A DNA stretch of 64,000 nucleotides, taken from NCBI GenBank assembly GCA_963674665.2, contig CAXXPL010000011.1:1-64000 (forward strand). Direction: 5' to 3'. This document shows, one piece after another, positions 53,154 through 62,385 of the stretch. The notes beneath the pieces were generated by a model. The model saw only the letters and a program-made list of their open reading frames with translations, did not search any database and had not been told where the DNA came from. The DNA is from G963674665 sp963674665 (GTDB taxonomy: Bacteria; Desulfobacterota; Desulfovibrionia; Desulfovibrionales; Desulfovibrionaceae). The position numbers and the translations under genes were made by a program. Position 1 is the stretch's first letter; every line of letters starts with the position of its first letter.

Positions 53154-55340
53154 ATGAAAAGAGGCATTTGGCTGTGCTTGCTCTTGTTGCTCGTTCTGGT
53201 GACGCCCGCGGAGGCGGTGAATCTGATGGTTGTGGATTGCGATCCGAAAAACGGCTCCATGGACGTACCGGCCGGAGAGCGCGAGCTCGTCTTCTCCTTC
53301 AGCCACCCCATGAAGATGAACAGCTGGTCCTTTGTGGAGACCGGTGCTGGCGAGTTTCCAAAAGTCACGGCCAACCCTTTTTTCAAGGATCCCCGAACCT
53401 GTGTCCTGCCGGTTCTGCTGGAACCGGGGAAGACCTATTCCCTGGGGCTGAACAGCGAAACCAAGGGGGGATTCAAGCTGGCGGCAGACGAGAAGGTGAC
53501 CCTGCACCCCTATGTGCTGACCTTCTCAGTATTACCCGAGGGCGGCAAGCCCGGAGGCGTGACCCTGGACACCACGGGACCCACGAGTCCTCCTGAACCG
53601 GCGAAACAGTCGGGACCGGCCCCCGCGCGGCAGAACAACGCGGCCGCGCCCATGCCCGCCCCTGCCCCATCTCCCACCCCTTCTCCCGCGCCACAGCCTG
53701 AACAACAGCTCGGCGGCGGCAACCTCGATCCCAACGTGGTGGGCATCTGGCTCTACAGGAGCGCTGAAGAGGAGACCGTGCTGCAGCTCGAGGTCAGCGG
53801 CAGGTACTATGTCCGCGACCGCTCCATGGGCGGGGTGGAGGAGACCAGGGGCAGCTACAGCATGCAGAACGGCGTGATCTTCGGCCAGCCCGACAACGAC
53901 GTGGGCGCCCAATTCCCCTACCAGCTCCTGGACCGGAACACCCTGCAACTTGCGATCATGGTGGAGGGGCAGCAGCTCTATCTCCAGATGGTGCGTGTGG
54001 ATAGCATCCCTCCCCTCAACGATTGGCAGCCCCAGGGCGGGGGCATGCAGCCCTACCAGGGGCAGCAACAATACCCCGGCATGCAGCAACAGGGCCAGGG
54101 TATGCATCAGGGGCAAGGCATTCACCAGGGGCAAGGCATGCACCAGGGGCAGGGGATGCATCGTCAAGGGCAGGGCATGCAGCAACAATACCCCGGCATG
54201 CAACAACAATATCCCGGACAACAGCAATACCCGGGGCAGAAATATGATCAATCAGGGATGCTACAACAACAGGGGCGGCCAGGGGCCGCCCCTTCCTCTT
54301 TGCGGGGGGGGCAGGGAGGCAAAGGGGCAAAGCCCACGACAGGCCCCCTGGTGCTGCGGCGCTATACCGACCGCTCGGAGAACGCCTTCACCATCCTCGT
54401 GCCCGAAGGGTGGAGCGCCTATGGCGGCATAGTCCGCGTGGATCCCACACAGGGGCGGGGTCCGGCACAGGCCATCGCGGCCAAACTCGACTTCGCCATT
54501 GCCAGCGACCAGCAGGGCACCCGGATGCTGCGCTGGATCCCCTCCTACTGGTATGTCGACACCCGCAACATGCCCGCCGCAAACTTGTTTCCTCCAGGCT
54601 CCAACTACATGGGCATGACCGTGATGCCGGCGCTCCCCGCGGGTGAGTTCATCACCCGGGTGGTGTTCCCGGCCATGCGCCCCAATGCGCACAACGTACA
54701 GGTGGAGGAGCGCAAGGACCTGCCCGGGCTTGTCCAGTTGCATCAGCAGGGTGCACTGAAAATGGGGCTTGCGCGGATGAACCTGCAATACTCGGCCGCT
54801 CTGGTCTCCCTGGTGTACCAGGAAGGGGGTGCGACCTATCGCGAGAAGATCGTGGCGGTCATCGAGGACATGGGGCAGGCGGCGGCCGGGATGTGGAACA
54901 ACAAGATGACCGTGGCGGCCCGCGCCCCTGTGGAGAGCTTCCAGGCCTGGGCGCCGGTGTTCTGGCTCATCGCCAACTCCTCCACCATCAACCCCCAATG
55001 GCTGCGCGGCGAAATCGAGGGGCAGATCAAGCGCGGCGGCATCCTCATAGATGTGCAGCACACCGTGCAGGACATCGAGCGCGCCATGGTGGAACACAGG
55101 CAAAAGACCAACGCCGAGATCATGAACGACATGCACCTGAACCTCATGGATCAGGAGGAGTACGTCAACCCCTACACCAACCAGGTGGAGATCGGCACCA
55201 ACCAGTACCAGCACCGCTGGGTCAACGACCTGGGCGACGTGCTCTATACGGACAACGAATCCTACGATCCCAACTCGGATCCGGCCATGCACGCCACCAA
55301 CTTCAAGCGCAGCCAGGTGCGCCCCCGTATGGTGCAGTAG
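53154..55340 (+). CDS. Exported protein with Ig-like N-domain and Met/His/Gln/Gly repeats
   Basis: A 728-residue protein with signal peptide (IWLCLLLLLVLVTPAEA). Residues 20-125 form an SbsA-type Ig-like domain (DCDPKNGSMDVPAGERELVF), followed by a Pro/Ala-rich linker, a second domain, a low-complexity stretch of units such as GMHQGQG and QQQYPGM (about residues 300-365), and a C-terminal domain of 350 residues (RYTDRSENAFTILVPEGWSA). The repeats contain Met and His, so metal binding is conceivable. ATG 53154 with GGGGGGACGC upstream begins the signal peptide. A structural or surface role is inference. Confidence 0.75.
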   Translation: MKRGIWLCLLLLLVLVTPAEAVNLMVVDCDPKNGSMDVPAGERELVFSFSHPMKMNSWSFVETGAGEFPKVTANPFFKDPRTCVLPVLLEPGKTYSLGLNSETKGGFKLAADEKVTLHPYVLTFSVLPEGGKPGGVTLDTTGPTSPPEPAKQSGPAPARQNNAAAPMPAPAPSPTPSPAPQPEQQLGGGNLDPNVVGIWLYRSAEEETVLQLEVSGRYYVRDRSMGGVEETRGSYSMQNGVIFGQPDNDVGAQFPYQLLDRNTLQLAIMVEGQQLYLQMVRVDSIPPLNDWQPQGGGMQPYQGQQQYPGMQQQGQGMHQGQGIHQGQGMHQGQGMHRQGQGMQQQYPGMQQQYPGQQQYPGQKYDQSGMLQQQGRPGAAPSSLRGGQGGKGAKPTTGPLVLRRYTDRSENAFTILVPEGWSAYGGIVRVDPTQGRGPAQAIAAKLDFAIASDQQGTRMLRWIPSYWYVDTRNMPAANLFPPGSNYMGMTVMPALPAGEFITRVVFPAMRPNAHNVQVEERKDLPGLVQLHQQGALKMGLARMNLQYSAALVSLVYQEGGATYREKIVAVIEDMGQAAAGMWNNKMTVAARAPVESFQAWAPVFWLIANSSTINPQWLRGEIEGQIKRGGILIDVQHTVQDIERAMVEHRQKTNAEIMNDMHLNLMDQEEYVNPYTNQVEIGTNQYQHRWVNDLGDVLYTDNESYDPNSDPAMHATNFKRSQVRPRMVQ
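54055..54240 (+). repeat. Tandem repeats within the exported protein gene
   Basis: Units of about 18-24 bases around CAGGGGCAAGGCATGCAC and CAACAATACCCCGGCATG repeat in tandem, coding the Met/His/Gln/Gly-rich stretch. Unit copies differ slightly. Confidence 0.75.
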
Positions 55341-55385
55341 GAGAGGATGAGAAGAGGGGAAGAGGAAAGAATTTTGAAAAGTTGT

Positions 55386-55422
55386 CGGGGGGGAAACCTT
55401 TTCATAAAAGAGCTTCCCCCCG
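55386..55422. terminator. Stem-loop between convergent genes
   Basis: CGGGGGGGAA.CCTTTT and AAAAG.TTCCCCCCG pair, between the exported repeat protein and rpe. Confidence 0.7.
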
Positions 55423-55495
55423 AACCTTCCTGCACAAATGCTTGGTAGTAAAACTAGGGATAAGGGTGTTTCCTGTGTGCACAGTGCATTACCCG

Positions 55496-56176
55496 TTATT
55501 CCAGGCAGTTCCCACCCGCGGCGTCGCAGAAGTGCTTGAAGCGTTTGTCATACGGGGGGTGTTTGAAGAACGCGGAGCCGGACACCAGCACCGAGGCGCC
55601 GTGGTCCATGAGCAGTCGGGTATTCTCCGGGGTCACGCCGCCGTCCACCTGGATGAGGGTGGTGAGGTTTCTTTCCTTGATGATGTCGGACAGTTGACTG
55701 ATCTTGTCCAGGGTGAAGGGAATGAACTCCTGCCCCCCGAAACCCGGGTTCACGCTCATGATCAGCACCATGTAGAGCTCCGGCAAGATGTAGTCCAACA
55801 CGCTGAGGGGCGTGTGCGGGTTCAGCGCCACGGCGGGCTTGGCGCCCAGTTCGATGATCCGGCTTATGCAGCGCTCCAGATGGGTTTCGGCCTCGGCGTG
55901 CACGCAGATCAGGTCCGCGCCCGCCTCCACGAAATGCTCCAGATAGCGGGAGGGCTTTTCGATCATCAGGTGCGCGTCGAAGAACAGGTTGGAGTTCTTG
56001 CGGCACTTGGCAATGATTGGGGGGCCGAAGGTGATGTTGGGCACGAACATGCCGTCCATGATGTCCCAGTGCACCCAGGACAGCCCCGCGTCCTCCAGGG
56101 CCTTGAGTTCCTCGCCCAGGCGTGAAAAGTCCGAGGACAAGAGAGAGGGGCTGAGGATGAGTTTTTGGTCTTGCAT
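55496..56176 (-). CDS. rpe: Ribulose-phosphate 3-epimerase
   Basis: A 226-residue TIM barrel that interconverts ribulose-5-phosphate and xylulose-5-phosphate with a metal ion. Seen: LSPSLLSSDFSRLGEE, the catalytic HWDIMDGMFVPN, LMIEKPSRYL, VNPGFGGQEF and VDGGV. Start ATG 56176 (MQDQKLILSPS). Last gene of the minus-strand pentose/hexose cluster; a stem-loop separates it from fba. Confidence 0.95.
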   Translation of the reverse strand: MQDQKLILSPSLLSSDFSRLGEELKALEDAGLSWVHWDIMDGMFVPNITFGPPIIAKCRKNSNLFFDAHLMIEKPSRYLEHFVEAGADLICVHAEAETHLERCISRIIELGAKPAVALNPHTPLSVLDYILPELYMVLIMSVNPGFGGQEFIPFTLDKISQLSDIIKERNLTTLIQVDGGVTPENTRLLMDHGASVLVSGSAFFKHPPYDKRFKHFCDAAGGNCLE

Positions 56177-56230
56177 GGTACGTTCTCCGGATTCGCGAAA
56201 CAGTATATAAAAGGTTTGGGAAAGGGGAGC

Positions 56231-56269
56231 GCGAGGGGGAAACCTTTTCCCAAAAGGTTTCCCCCTCGC
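56231..56269. terminator. Perfect 18-bp stem-loop
   Basis: GCGAGGGGGAAACCTTTT and AAAAGGTTTCCCCCTCGC are exact inverted repeats around CCC, between fba and rpe on the same strand. It could attenuate rpe transcription. Confidence 0.75.
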
Positions 56270-56290
56270 ACAATCAATTTCTTAATATTG

Positions 56291-57355
56291 TTAATGAACT
56301 TCGGGCTCCAATTCTCCCTTGGCGTAGCGGGCGGCCATGTCCTCCAGGCCGATGGCCTTGATGCCCGGGGCGTGGCCCGCGGTGCCGAAAGCCTCGTAGC
56401 GCGCCACGCAGATCCCCTTCATGGCCATGGTGGCCTCCTTGAAGTACTTGCGCGGGTCGAAGACCTTGGGGTTGTCGCTGAGATAGCGGCGGATGGCGCC
56501 GGTGGAGGCCATGCGCAGGTCCGTGTCGATGTTCACCTTGCGCACGCCGTGCTTGATGCCTTCCTGGATCTCCTCCACAGGCACGCCGTAGGTCTCTCCC
56601 AGGGCTCCGCCGTATTCGTTGATGATCTTCAGCCAATCCTGAGGCACCGAGGAGGAGCCATGCATCACCAGGTGCGTGTTGGGGATGCGCTCGTGGATCT
56701 CCTTGATGCGGGAGATGGCCAGAATCTCTCCAGTCGGGGGGGCGGTGAACTTGTAGGCGCCGTGACTGGTGCCTATGGCGATGGCCAGGGCGTCCACCTT
56801 GGTCTTTTTAACGAAGTCCGCGGCTTGCTCCGGGTCGGTGAGCAGTTGGTCACGTGAGAGTTTTCCCTCGGCGCCCACGCCGTCCTCCTTGCCGGCGATG
56901 CCGGTCTCCAGGGAGCCGAGCACGCCCAGCTCCGCCTCGACCGAGACCCCGCAGGCATGGGCCATCTCGGCGACACGGGCCGAAACCTCAACGTTGTACT
57001 CGTAGCTGGAGGGGGTCTTGGCGTCGGGCATGAGGGAGCCGTCCATCATCACCGATGAGAACCCGGACTGGATGGACTGCACGCAGACCGAGGGCGAGGC
57101 GCCGTGGTCCTGGTGCAGGCACAGGGGAATGTCCGGCCATTGCTCCATGGCCGCGCAGATGAGATGGCGGATGAAGGAGGAGCCCGCGTATTTGCGCGCA
57201 CCCGCGGAGCTCTGCAGGATTACGGGGCTGTCGGTCTCCTGGGCGGCCAGCATGATGGCGTGGACCTGCTCCATGTTGTTGACGTTGAAGGCGGGCACGC
57301 CGTAGCCGTGCTCGGCGGCGTGGTCCAGAAGCTGTCGTAGTGAAACTAAAGGCAT
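56291..57355 (-). CDS. fba: Class II fructose-bisphosphate aldolase
   Basis: A 354-residue zinc-dependent aldolase cleaving fructose-1,6-bisphosphate or sedoheptulose-1,7-bisphosphate. Seen: AFNVNNMEQVHA, the metal and catalytic LHQDHGASPS (Asp83, His84), VEAELGVLGS and LVMHGSSSVP. The form resembles the Calvin-type (CbbA) subgroup. Together with rpe and transketolase it supplies pentose and heptose phosphates. Confidence 0.95.
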   Translation of the reverse strand: MPLVSLRQLLDHAAEHGYGVPAFNVNNMEQVHAIMLAAQETDSPVILQSSAGARKYAGSSFIRHLICAAMEQWPDIPLCLHQDHGASPSVCVQSIQSGFSSVMMDGSLMPDAKTPSSYEYNVEVSARVAEMAHACGVSVEAELGVLGSLETGIAGKEDGVGAEGKLSRDQLLTDPEQAADFVKKTKVDALAIAIGTSHGAYKFTAPPTGEILAISRIKEIHERIPNTHLVMHGSSSVPQDWLKIINEYGGALGETYGVPVEEIQEGIKHGVRKVNIDTDLRMASTGAIRRYLSDNPKVFDPRKYFKEATMAMKGICVARYEAFGTAGHAPGIKAIGLEDMAARYAKGELEPEVH

Positions 57356-57421
57356 GGGGACTCTCCTAGCGTAGGGTGTTCGTATAGATCGCGTTCACAG
57401 GTGCGTTGAGGGATAAGAGGG

Positions 57422-58537
57422 TCAGATCAGGGCCCCTGGTTCTATGTAGTCCTTGTCATAGTCGTATTCATTGGAGCGGTTCTGGGCCTGGAGGTCCAGC
57501 CAGCGGGCCAGGGAACTGGCCGCGCGCATGCCGCTGTAGATGGCTTTGCCGATCTTGCTCGGGCCGGTGAGGGCGTCTCCCGCGACGAACACGCCGTCCA
57601 TGCTGGTCATCTGCAGCCAGTGCACGTCGCCCTTGCGCAGTTTGTCCAGGCCGAGTTCGTGGGCAAAGGGCAGGGTGGGCACCTCGCCGATGGCGGCCAC
57701 CACGAAGTCCACGGGAAGGACCCGCTGGGAGCCGTCATCCGGTATCGGGCAGGCCCGTCCGGACTCGTCCGGCTCGCCGAGGCTGCATTGCAGCATTTCG
57801 ATGCCTTCCACCTTGGTGCTCCCGATAATTCTGGTGGGCGTGACCAGCTCCTTCCACTCTGCCCCGGCCTTTTCCAACTGCGAAATTTCATAGGTGCCGC
57901 AGGGTGCCTCCTTTCTGGTGCGGCGGTAGAGCATGTAGACCTTTTCCGCTCCATGCGAGAGGGCGCTGTGCACCACGTCCACGGCCGAGTGCCCCGCTCC
58001 CACGACGGCAACGCGTTTGCCCTTGACGTCGATGGGTTGCACATGGGCCACGTTGTACTGCAGTGCGCGGATGGGAAAGAGATATTGCAGGCCGGAGTAC
58101 ACGCCCTCCAGATCCTCGCCCGGGATGCGCAACTTCCGCGACGACCATGTGCCGGTGCAGATCATCACCGCGTCGTTGTCGTTGGTCAACTCGCCCAGGC
58201 TGACCATGTCCTCGGTGAAGTGGTCGCCGGTGTCCTCATGCAGGGCCTTGGTACCGCAGATCTTGGTGCGCATGTGCAGCTTCACGCCGTAGCGCTTCTG
58301 GAGGATGTCCACGCCCCCAGCCACGCGAGCCTCCGGGATGCGGTGCCCGGGGATGCCGAAGACCATCAAACCGCCGGGCTTGGGCAGCTTGTCGTACAGA
58401 TGCGCCTCGTACCCCTGGCAGGCGAGATAGCCCGTGGCCGCCAACCCGGACGGTCCCGCGCCGATGATGGCCACGCTGCGCCCCAATGGAGGGGGCGGTT
58501 CCTTGCACAGATAGGCGAAGTTCATTCCCTCGGACAC
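57422..58537 (-). CDS. GltD-like FAD/NAD(P) oxidoreductase without a GltB partner
   Basis: A 371-residue protein resembling the small subunit of glutamate synthase and the NfnB/GltD group. Seen: FAD site IIGAGPSGLAATGYL, PGGLMVFGIPGHRIP, NAD(P) site VVGAGHSAVDVVHSAL and GVFVAGDALTGPSKIGKAI. It lacks the N-terminal ferredoxin-like cysteine domain of full GltD: only one Cys occurs near residue 11. The cluster position between fba and transketolase is not explained by glutamate synthesis. Role unknown. Confidence 0.8.
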   Translation of the reverse strand: MSEGMNFAYLCKEPPPPLGRSVAIIGAGPSGLAATGYLACQGYEAHLYDKLPKPGGLMVFGIPGHRIPEARVAGGVDILQKRYGVKLHMRTKICGTKALHEDTGDHFTEDMVSLGELTNDNDAVMICTGTWSSRKLRIPGEDLEGVYSGLQYLFPIRALQYNVAHVQPIDVKGKRVAVVGAGHSAVDVVHSALSHGAEKVYMLYRRTRKEAPCGTYEISQLEKAGAEWKELVTPTRIIGSTKVEGIEMLQCSLGEPDESGRACPIPDDGSQRVLPVDFVVAAIGEVPTLPFAHELGLDKLRKGDVHWLQMTSMDGVFVAGDALTGPSKIGKAIYSGMRAASSLARWLDLQAQNRSNEYDYDKDYIEPGALI

Positions 58538-58572
58538 GGTGTTCTCCTTAGGGGGAAGATAGTTTATTGCCA

Positions 58573-58601
58573 GGAAAAACCTTTTATCAAAAGTTTTCCC
58601 C
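58573..58601. terminator. Imperfect stem-loop
   Basis: GGAAAAACCTTTT and AAAAGTTTTCC pair imperfectly, just upstream of the GltD-like gene. Confidence 0.4.
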
Positions 58602-58712
58602 GAACCCCCTTTTCAAAAACATCCATAAAGGGTTTGGGAAGAAATTGCATCAGGAAGGTGCATTCGAGCGGCAGTGACGTACGGTGATCAAATAGGTTCC
58701 AAAAAGGGGAGC

Positions 58713-58753
58713 CCGAGGGGAAGAATCTCTTTTCAAAGAGGTTTTCCCCTCGG
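58713..58753. terminator. Stem-loop behind the transketolase gene
   Basis: CCGAGGGGAA and TTCCCCTCGG pair, with CTCTTT/AAAGAG inside. 43 bases after the tkt stop (minus strand). Confidence 0.7.
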
Positions 58754-58795
58754 AAATCCATTGTATTGCAGTATTCTTTTTATGTTGCCGTTTTC

Positions 58796-60794
58796 CTAAG
58801 CCATGACCGCGTTGATTTGGGCCACGAGGTTTTCCACGGTGAAGCCGTACTTCTCGAAGAGTTGCTTGCCCGGGGCCGAGGCGCCGAAGTTGTCCATGCC
58901 GACCACGCGCCCTTTCAGGCCGACGAACTTGTACCAGCCGCTGGTGCAACCGGCTTCCACAGCCACGCGGGCGGTGACAGCCGGGGGCAGGACGCTGTCG
59001 CGCCAGGCCTGCTCCTGGGCCTCGAAACGGTCCATGCAGGGCATGGAGACTACGCGGATCTTCTTGCCCTGGGCGCTGAGCTCCTTCTGGGCGTCCATGG
59101 CCAGCCCAACCTCGGAGCCGGTGGCCATGACGATGGCGTCCGGGGTGCCGTCGCAGTCGGAGAGCACGTAGCCGCCCTTGGCGATGTCCGCGATGGTCGC
59201 GGCGTTACGGGACATCTGGGGCAGGTTCTGGCGGGAAAGGGCAAAGGCGCTGGGGCCGTCCACGCGTTCGATGGCGCACTTCCAGGCCACGGCGGTCTCC
59301 ATTGTATCACAGGGGCGCCAGACATCCAGGTTGCCGATGAGCCGCAGGGACTGCACGTGCTCGTAGGGCTGGTGCGTGGGGCCGTCCTCGCCCACACCGA
59401 TGGAGTCGTGGGTCAGGACCCAGATCACGCGCTCGCGCATGAGCGCGGCCATGCGGATGGCGTTGCGGGCGTAATCGGCGAACACCAGGAATGTGCCGCC
59501 AAAGGGGATAAATCCGCCGTGCAGGGCCATGCCGTTCATCATGGCGCCCATGGCGAATTCGCGCACTCCGTATTCGAAATAGTTGCCGCTGCGGGAGCCG
59601 GGGTTGATGAGCACGGCCTGGGAGCTCTTGGTGCAGTTGGAGCCGGTGAGGTCGGCTGAGCCGCCCAGCAGCTCGGGCAGCATGGGGGCGTAGCCGTTGA
59701 GGGCGATGAGAGAGGACTTGCGCGTTGCCACGGCATCCTGGTTGTCGGCCAGGCTGTCCAGGAAATCCTGGGACTTCCGGGCCCAGTCCGCGGGCAGGTC
59801 GCCCTTGTCGCGGCGCTGAAATTCGGCGGCCAGATCCGGATAGGAGACCCGGTAGGCGTTGAACAGCTCGTTCCAGGCCTCTTCCGCCCTTTGGCCGCGA
59901 GGCTTGGCGTCCCAGGCCTGGTAGATGTCGGCCGGGATTTCGAAGGGGGGGTGGTTCCAGCCCAGGGTCTCGCGGGACTCGGCGATCTGGTCCGGCTTCA
60001 AGGGGGAGCCGTGGCAGGAGGAGGTGCCCTCCACACTGGGGCAGCCGTAGCCGATGCAGGTTTTGCAGCAGATCAGGCTGGGGCGCGATTTCACTGCCCG
60101 GGCCTCCTCGATGGCGGCCTTCAGGGCCTCGGGATCGTGGCCGTCGATGTCGCGCACCACATGCCAGCCCAGGGCCTCGAACCGGCGGGGAGTGTCGTCC
60201 GCGAACCAACCCGTGACCTTGCCGTCGATGGAGATGCCATTGTCATCGTACAGGGCCACGAGCTTGCCCAGGCCCAGGGTACCGGCCAGGGAGCAGGCCT
60301 CGTGGGCAACGCCCTCCATCATGCAGCCGTCGCCCAGGAACACGTAGGTGTAGTGGTCCACGATATCGAAGCCCGGGCGGTTGAACTGCTCGGCCAGGAT
60401 GCTCTCGGACAGGGCCATGCCCACGGCGTTGGCGATTCCCTGTCCCAGGGGGCCGGTGGTGGTCTCCACGCCGGGGGTGTCCCTGTATTCGGGGTGTCCC
60501 GGAGTCTTGGAACCCAGCTGGCGGAAGTCCTTGATGTCCTCGATGGAGAGGTCGTAGCCGCTGAGGTGCAGGGCGGAGTAGAGCAGCATGGAGGCGTGGC
60601 CGTTGGAAAGAACGAAGCGGTCGCGGTCCGGCCAGTGCGGGTTGGCCGGGGTTGTGCTTGAGAAAGTCGTTCCAGAGCACTTCAGCCATTTCCGCCATGC
60701 CCATGGGCGCGCCGGGGTGGCCGGAATTGGCTTTGGAGACGGCGTCCATGGCAAGGGCGCGGATGGCGTTGGCAAGTTCTTTACGGGACGGCAT
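58796..60794 (-). pseudogene. tkt: Transketolase, frameshifted near the N-terminus
   Basis: A thiamine-diphosphate enzyme that moves two-carbon units between sugar phosphates. Reconstructed, it has about 665 residues: MPSRKELANAIRALAMDAVS, KANSGHPGAPMGMAEM, then RFVLSNGHASMLLYSALHL, GPLGQGIANAVGMA and FLGDGCMMEGVAHEA (TPP site), and C-terminal GVGEDGPTHQPYEHVQSLR. A fourth G in GGGG (60648-60651) shifts the frame at KHNP; with three the reading is NPANPHWPDRDRF. A central metabolic gene with all motifs intact, so a sequence error is the most likely cause. Confidence 0.9.
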
Positions 60795-61095
60795 GGGGCC
60801 TCCTTTGCAGGTATGCTTCCTTTAAGGAAAGTGTTTCAGCGTTGATACGGCATGATTCCGCGCACCCTCGTACGATCACGTGTCCGCCCCTGTTCCGGGT
60901 GCGGCGGGCACATGCGAGGGACGCACAGCGGTTCGGTTGTTGGAGGCGCCTTGCGGGCGCGCTTACTCGACGTACGACGTTGCCTATAAAATCCCGGATT
61001 TGAAAATCAAGGAAAGAATGCCCATGCGGGGTGTTGCGGGTGGCCTTTTCCCGGAGGTTGGAGAGTTGGCAAAAGGCCTTGCGCCATGACGAAAA
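60795..61095. other. Intergenic region (301 bases), no gene
   Basis: Between transketolase and the PAAR-like gene, both minus strand. I see no effector or immunity gene here. A GC-rich left part and no clear promoter. Confidence 0.5.
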
Positions 61096-61500
61096 TCAGC
61101 CCAGGGTCAGTACCGTGAACTGCCCCGGTTCGATGCACATGCCCACGGTGTTGGGCAGCTTCACCATGCAGTTCTGTTCCGTGACGCTGGTGAGCCGCAT
61201 GGCGGGCAGTCCGTCGATGAGGGTGGTGAAGCTCCCCACAAGGTAGCCGGTCTCGCCGCTCATCATGAAGGAGGCCACGCCCATCTCCACACCCGCGTCG
61301 TCGCCTTCGCTCACCGCGTCCTCCCCTGCCATGTTGATGGTGGGCATGCAATCCATGAGCACGTTGGGCATGGGGTCCACGTTGGTGGCGGTCTCCGAGA
61401 TGTTCGGATAGGGGGTGGGCACGGGGACGCCCAGCACGGGTGTGTTGCATACGTCGGGAAAGGCGAAGTTCATGCCATCGCCCCATATCAGTGCGAACAT
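61096..61500 (-). CDS. DUF4150 / PAAR-like protein
   Basis: 134 residues. Seen: GDGMNFAFPDVCNTPVLGVP, PTPYPNISETATNVDPMPNV, then GDDAGVEMGVASFMM and YLVGSFTTLIDGLPAMRLTS, which match the DUF4150 (Tox-PAAR-like) family. Such proteins cap the VgrG spike of type VI secretion and can carry toxins; this one is a bare cap with no toxin extension. ATG 61500 has AGGAG before it. Next to DUF3540 on its 5' side. Confidence 0.82.
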   Translation of the reverse strand: MFALIWGDGMNFAFPDVCNTPVLGVPVPTPYPNISETATNVDPMPNVLMDCMPTINMAGEDAVSEGDDAGVEMGVASFMMSGETGYLVGSFTTLIDGLPAMRLTSVTEQNCMVKLPNTVGMCIEPGQFTVLTLG

Positions 61501-61513
61501 GTCAGGCTCCTGT

Positions 61514-62137
61514 TTATCCCAGATGGATTTGTTCGGCGTCGATCTTAACGTCCTCTTCGGCCAGGTGCACGGTGTTCCTGGTGTGCACGGCCAGGGTGTC
61601 GTCCACGATGTAGCGGGCCGACCCGGCCTGGACCTCGGCGTGCTCCTCCACGGAGCGGAACATGGAGCCCAGACGCTGCGTAAGGGAGCGGGCGCTCTGC
61701 TCCAGATTCTCGGCCACCAGGCCCAGGGCGCGGCACTGGGCGCGCACCGCCCCCGCCAGGAGGGAGAGGGCGCCGATGTTGGCGTCCGCCTCGTGGGCAT
61801 TCACCTTCAGGCTTTTGGAGTCGCAGGAGAGCTGGTTCTCCGCGGTCAGGGCCAGATCGCCCCCGGTCACCTGGATGCGCAGGTCGCCCTGAAAGTCCAG
61901 GGTGCCGGATTCCTTCTCGCCCGCCAGCACCGCCAGGATGAAGCAGTTGCCCAGGGCGTCGGTGCAGAGCAGCACGGTGTCATCCTTCTCGGGCGCCAGG
62001 AGACAGCTCTTGGCTCGATGGGCTGTGTACAGGCCATTTTCCGTGGCCACGGCAAAGACGATTCCGTCCCGGGATTCCACCAGGCCGTACTCCATGACCG
62101 GAGCCAAAGATTCGGGTTTTGGGGCCAGTTCACGCAT
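61514..62137 (-). CDS. DUF3540 type VI secretion accessory protein
   Basis: A 207-residue protein of the DUF3540 family: GLVESRDGIVFAVATENGLY, KDDTVLLCTDALGNCFILAV, then a long helix (LSLLAGAVRAQCRALGLVAE, LTQRLGSMFRSVEEHAEVQA) and an N-terminal-like beta end TRNTVHLAEEDVKIDAEQIH. It is found in type VI accessory cassettes with DUF2169 and PAAR-like proteins; the role may be effector loading (inference). ATG 62137 has AAAAGGAGAAG upstream. Confidence 0.82.
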   Translation of the reverse strand: MRELAPKPESLAPVMEYGLVESRDGIVFAVATENGLYTAHRAKSCLLAPEKDDTVLLCTDALGNCFILAVLAGEKESGTLDFQGDLRIQVTGGDLALTAENQLSCDSKSLKVNAHEADANIGALSLLAGAVRAQCRALGLVAENLEQSARSLTQRLGSMFRSVEEHAEVQAGSARYIVDDTLAVHTRNTVHLAEEDVKIDAEQIHLG

Positions 62138-62327
62138 TGCGCTTCTCCTTTTAATATGACGCCGCCGCGCCATTTCCTATGGCGCGATCGGCTACTGCTC
62201 CGGCGAATACGTGGTTTCGCCTGCGCTTACGTTCACGAGTTCGCGGCACGCACATCCTGTGCGCGTAGCGGGTAGCCAAACAGTTATTTTCATCCACGTG
62301 CTATACATAATGAAACTTTTGGAGATT

Positions 62328-62359
62328 CCAAAGAACCTTTTTTCAAAAAGGTTCTTTGG
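62328..62359. terminator. Perfect stem-loop
   Basis: CCAAAGAACCTTTTT and AAAAAGGTTCTTTGG are exact inverted repeats around TC. It lies between the pentapeptide gene (ends 62386) and the DUF3540 gene. AT-richer than other members of the family. Confidence 0.7.
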
Positions 62360-62385
62360 CCGCCGGGGGCAAACAGCATACAGCT

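Noticed and set aside
54055..54240. Possible CRISPR-like repeats
   Set aside because: The units are in tandem without spacers, in frame with a coding sequence and of variable length.
60880..61089. Small plus-strand frame between tkt and the PAAR-like gene as an immunity protein
   Set aside because: Wrong strand, no ribosome-binding site and no recognisable features.
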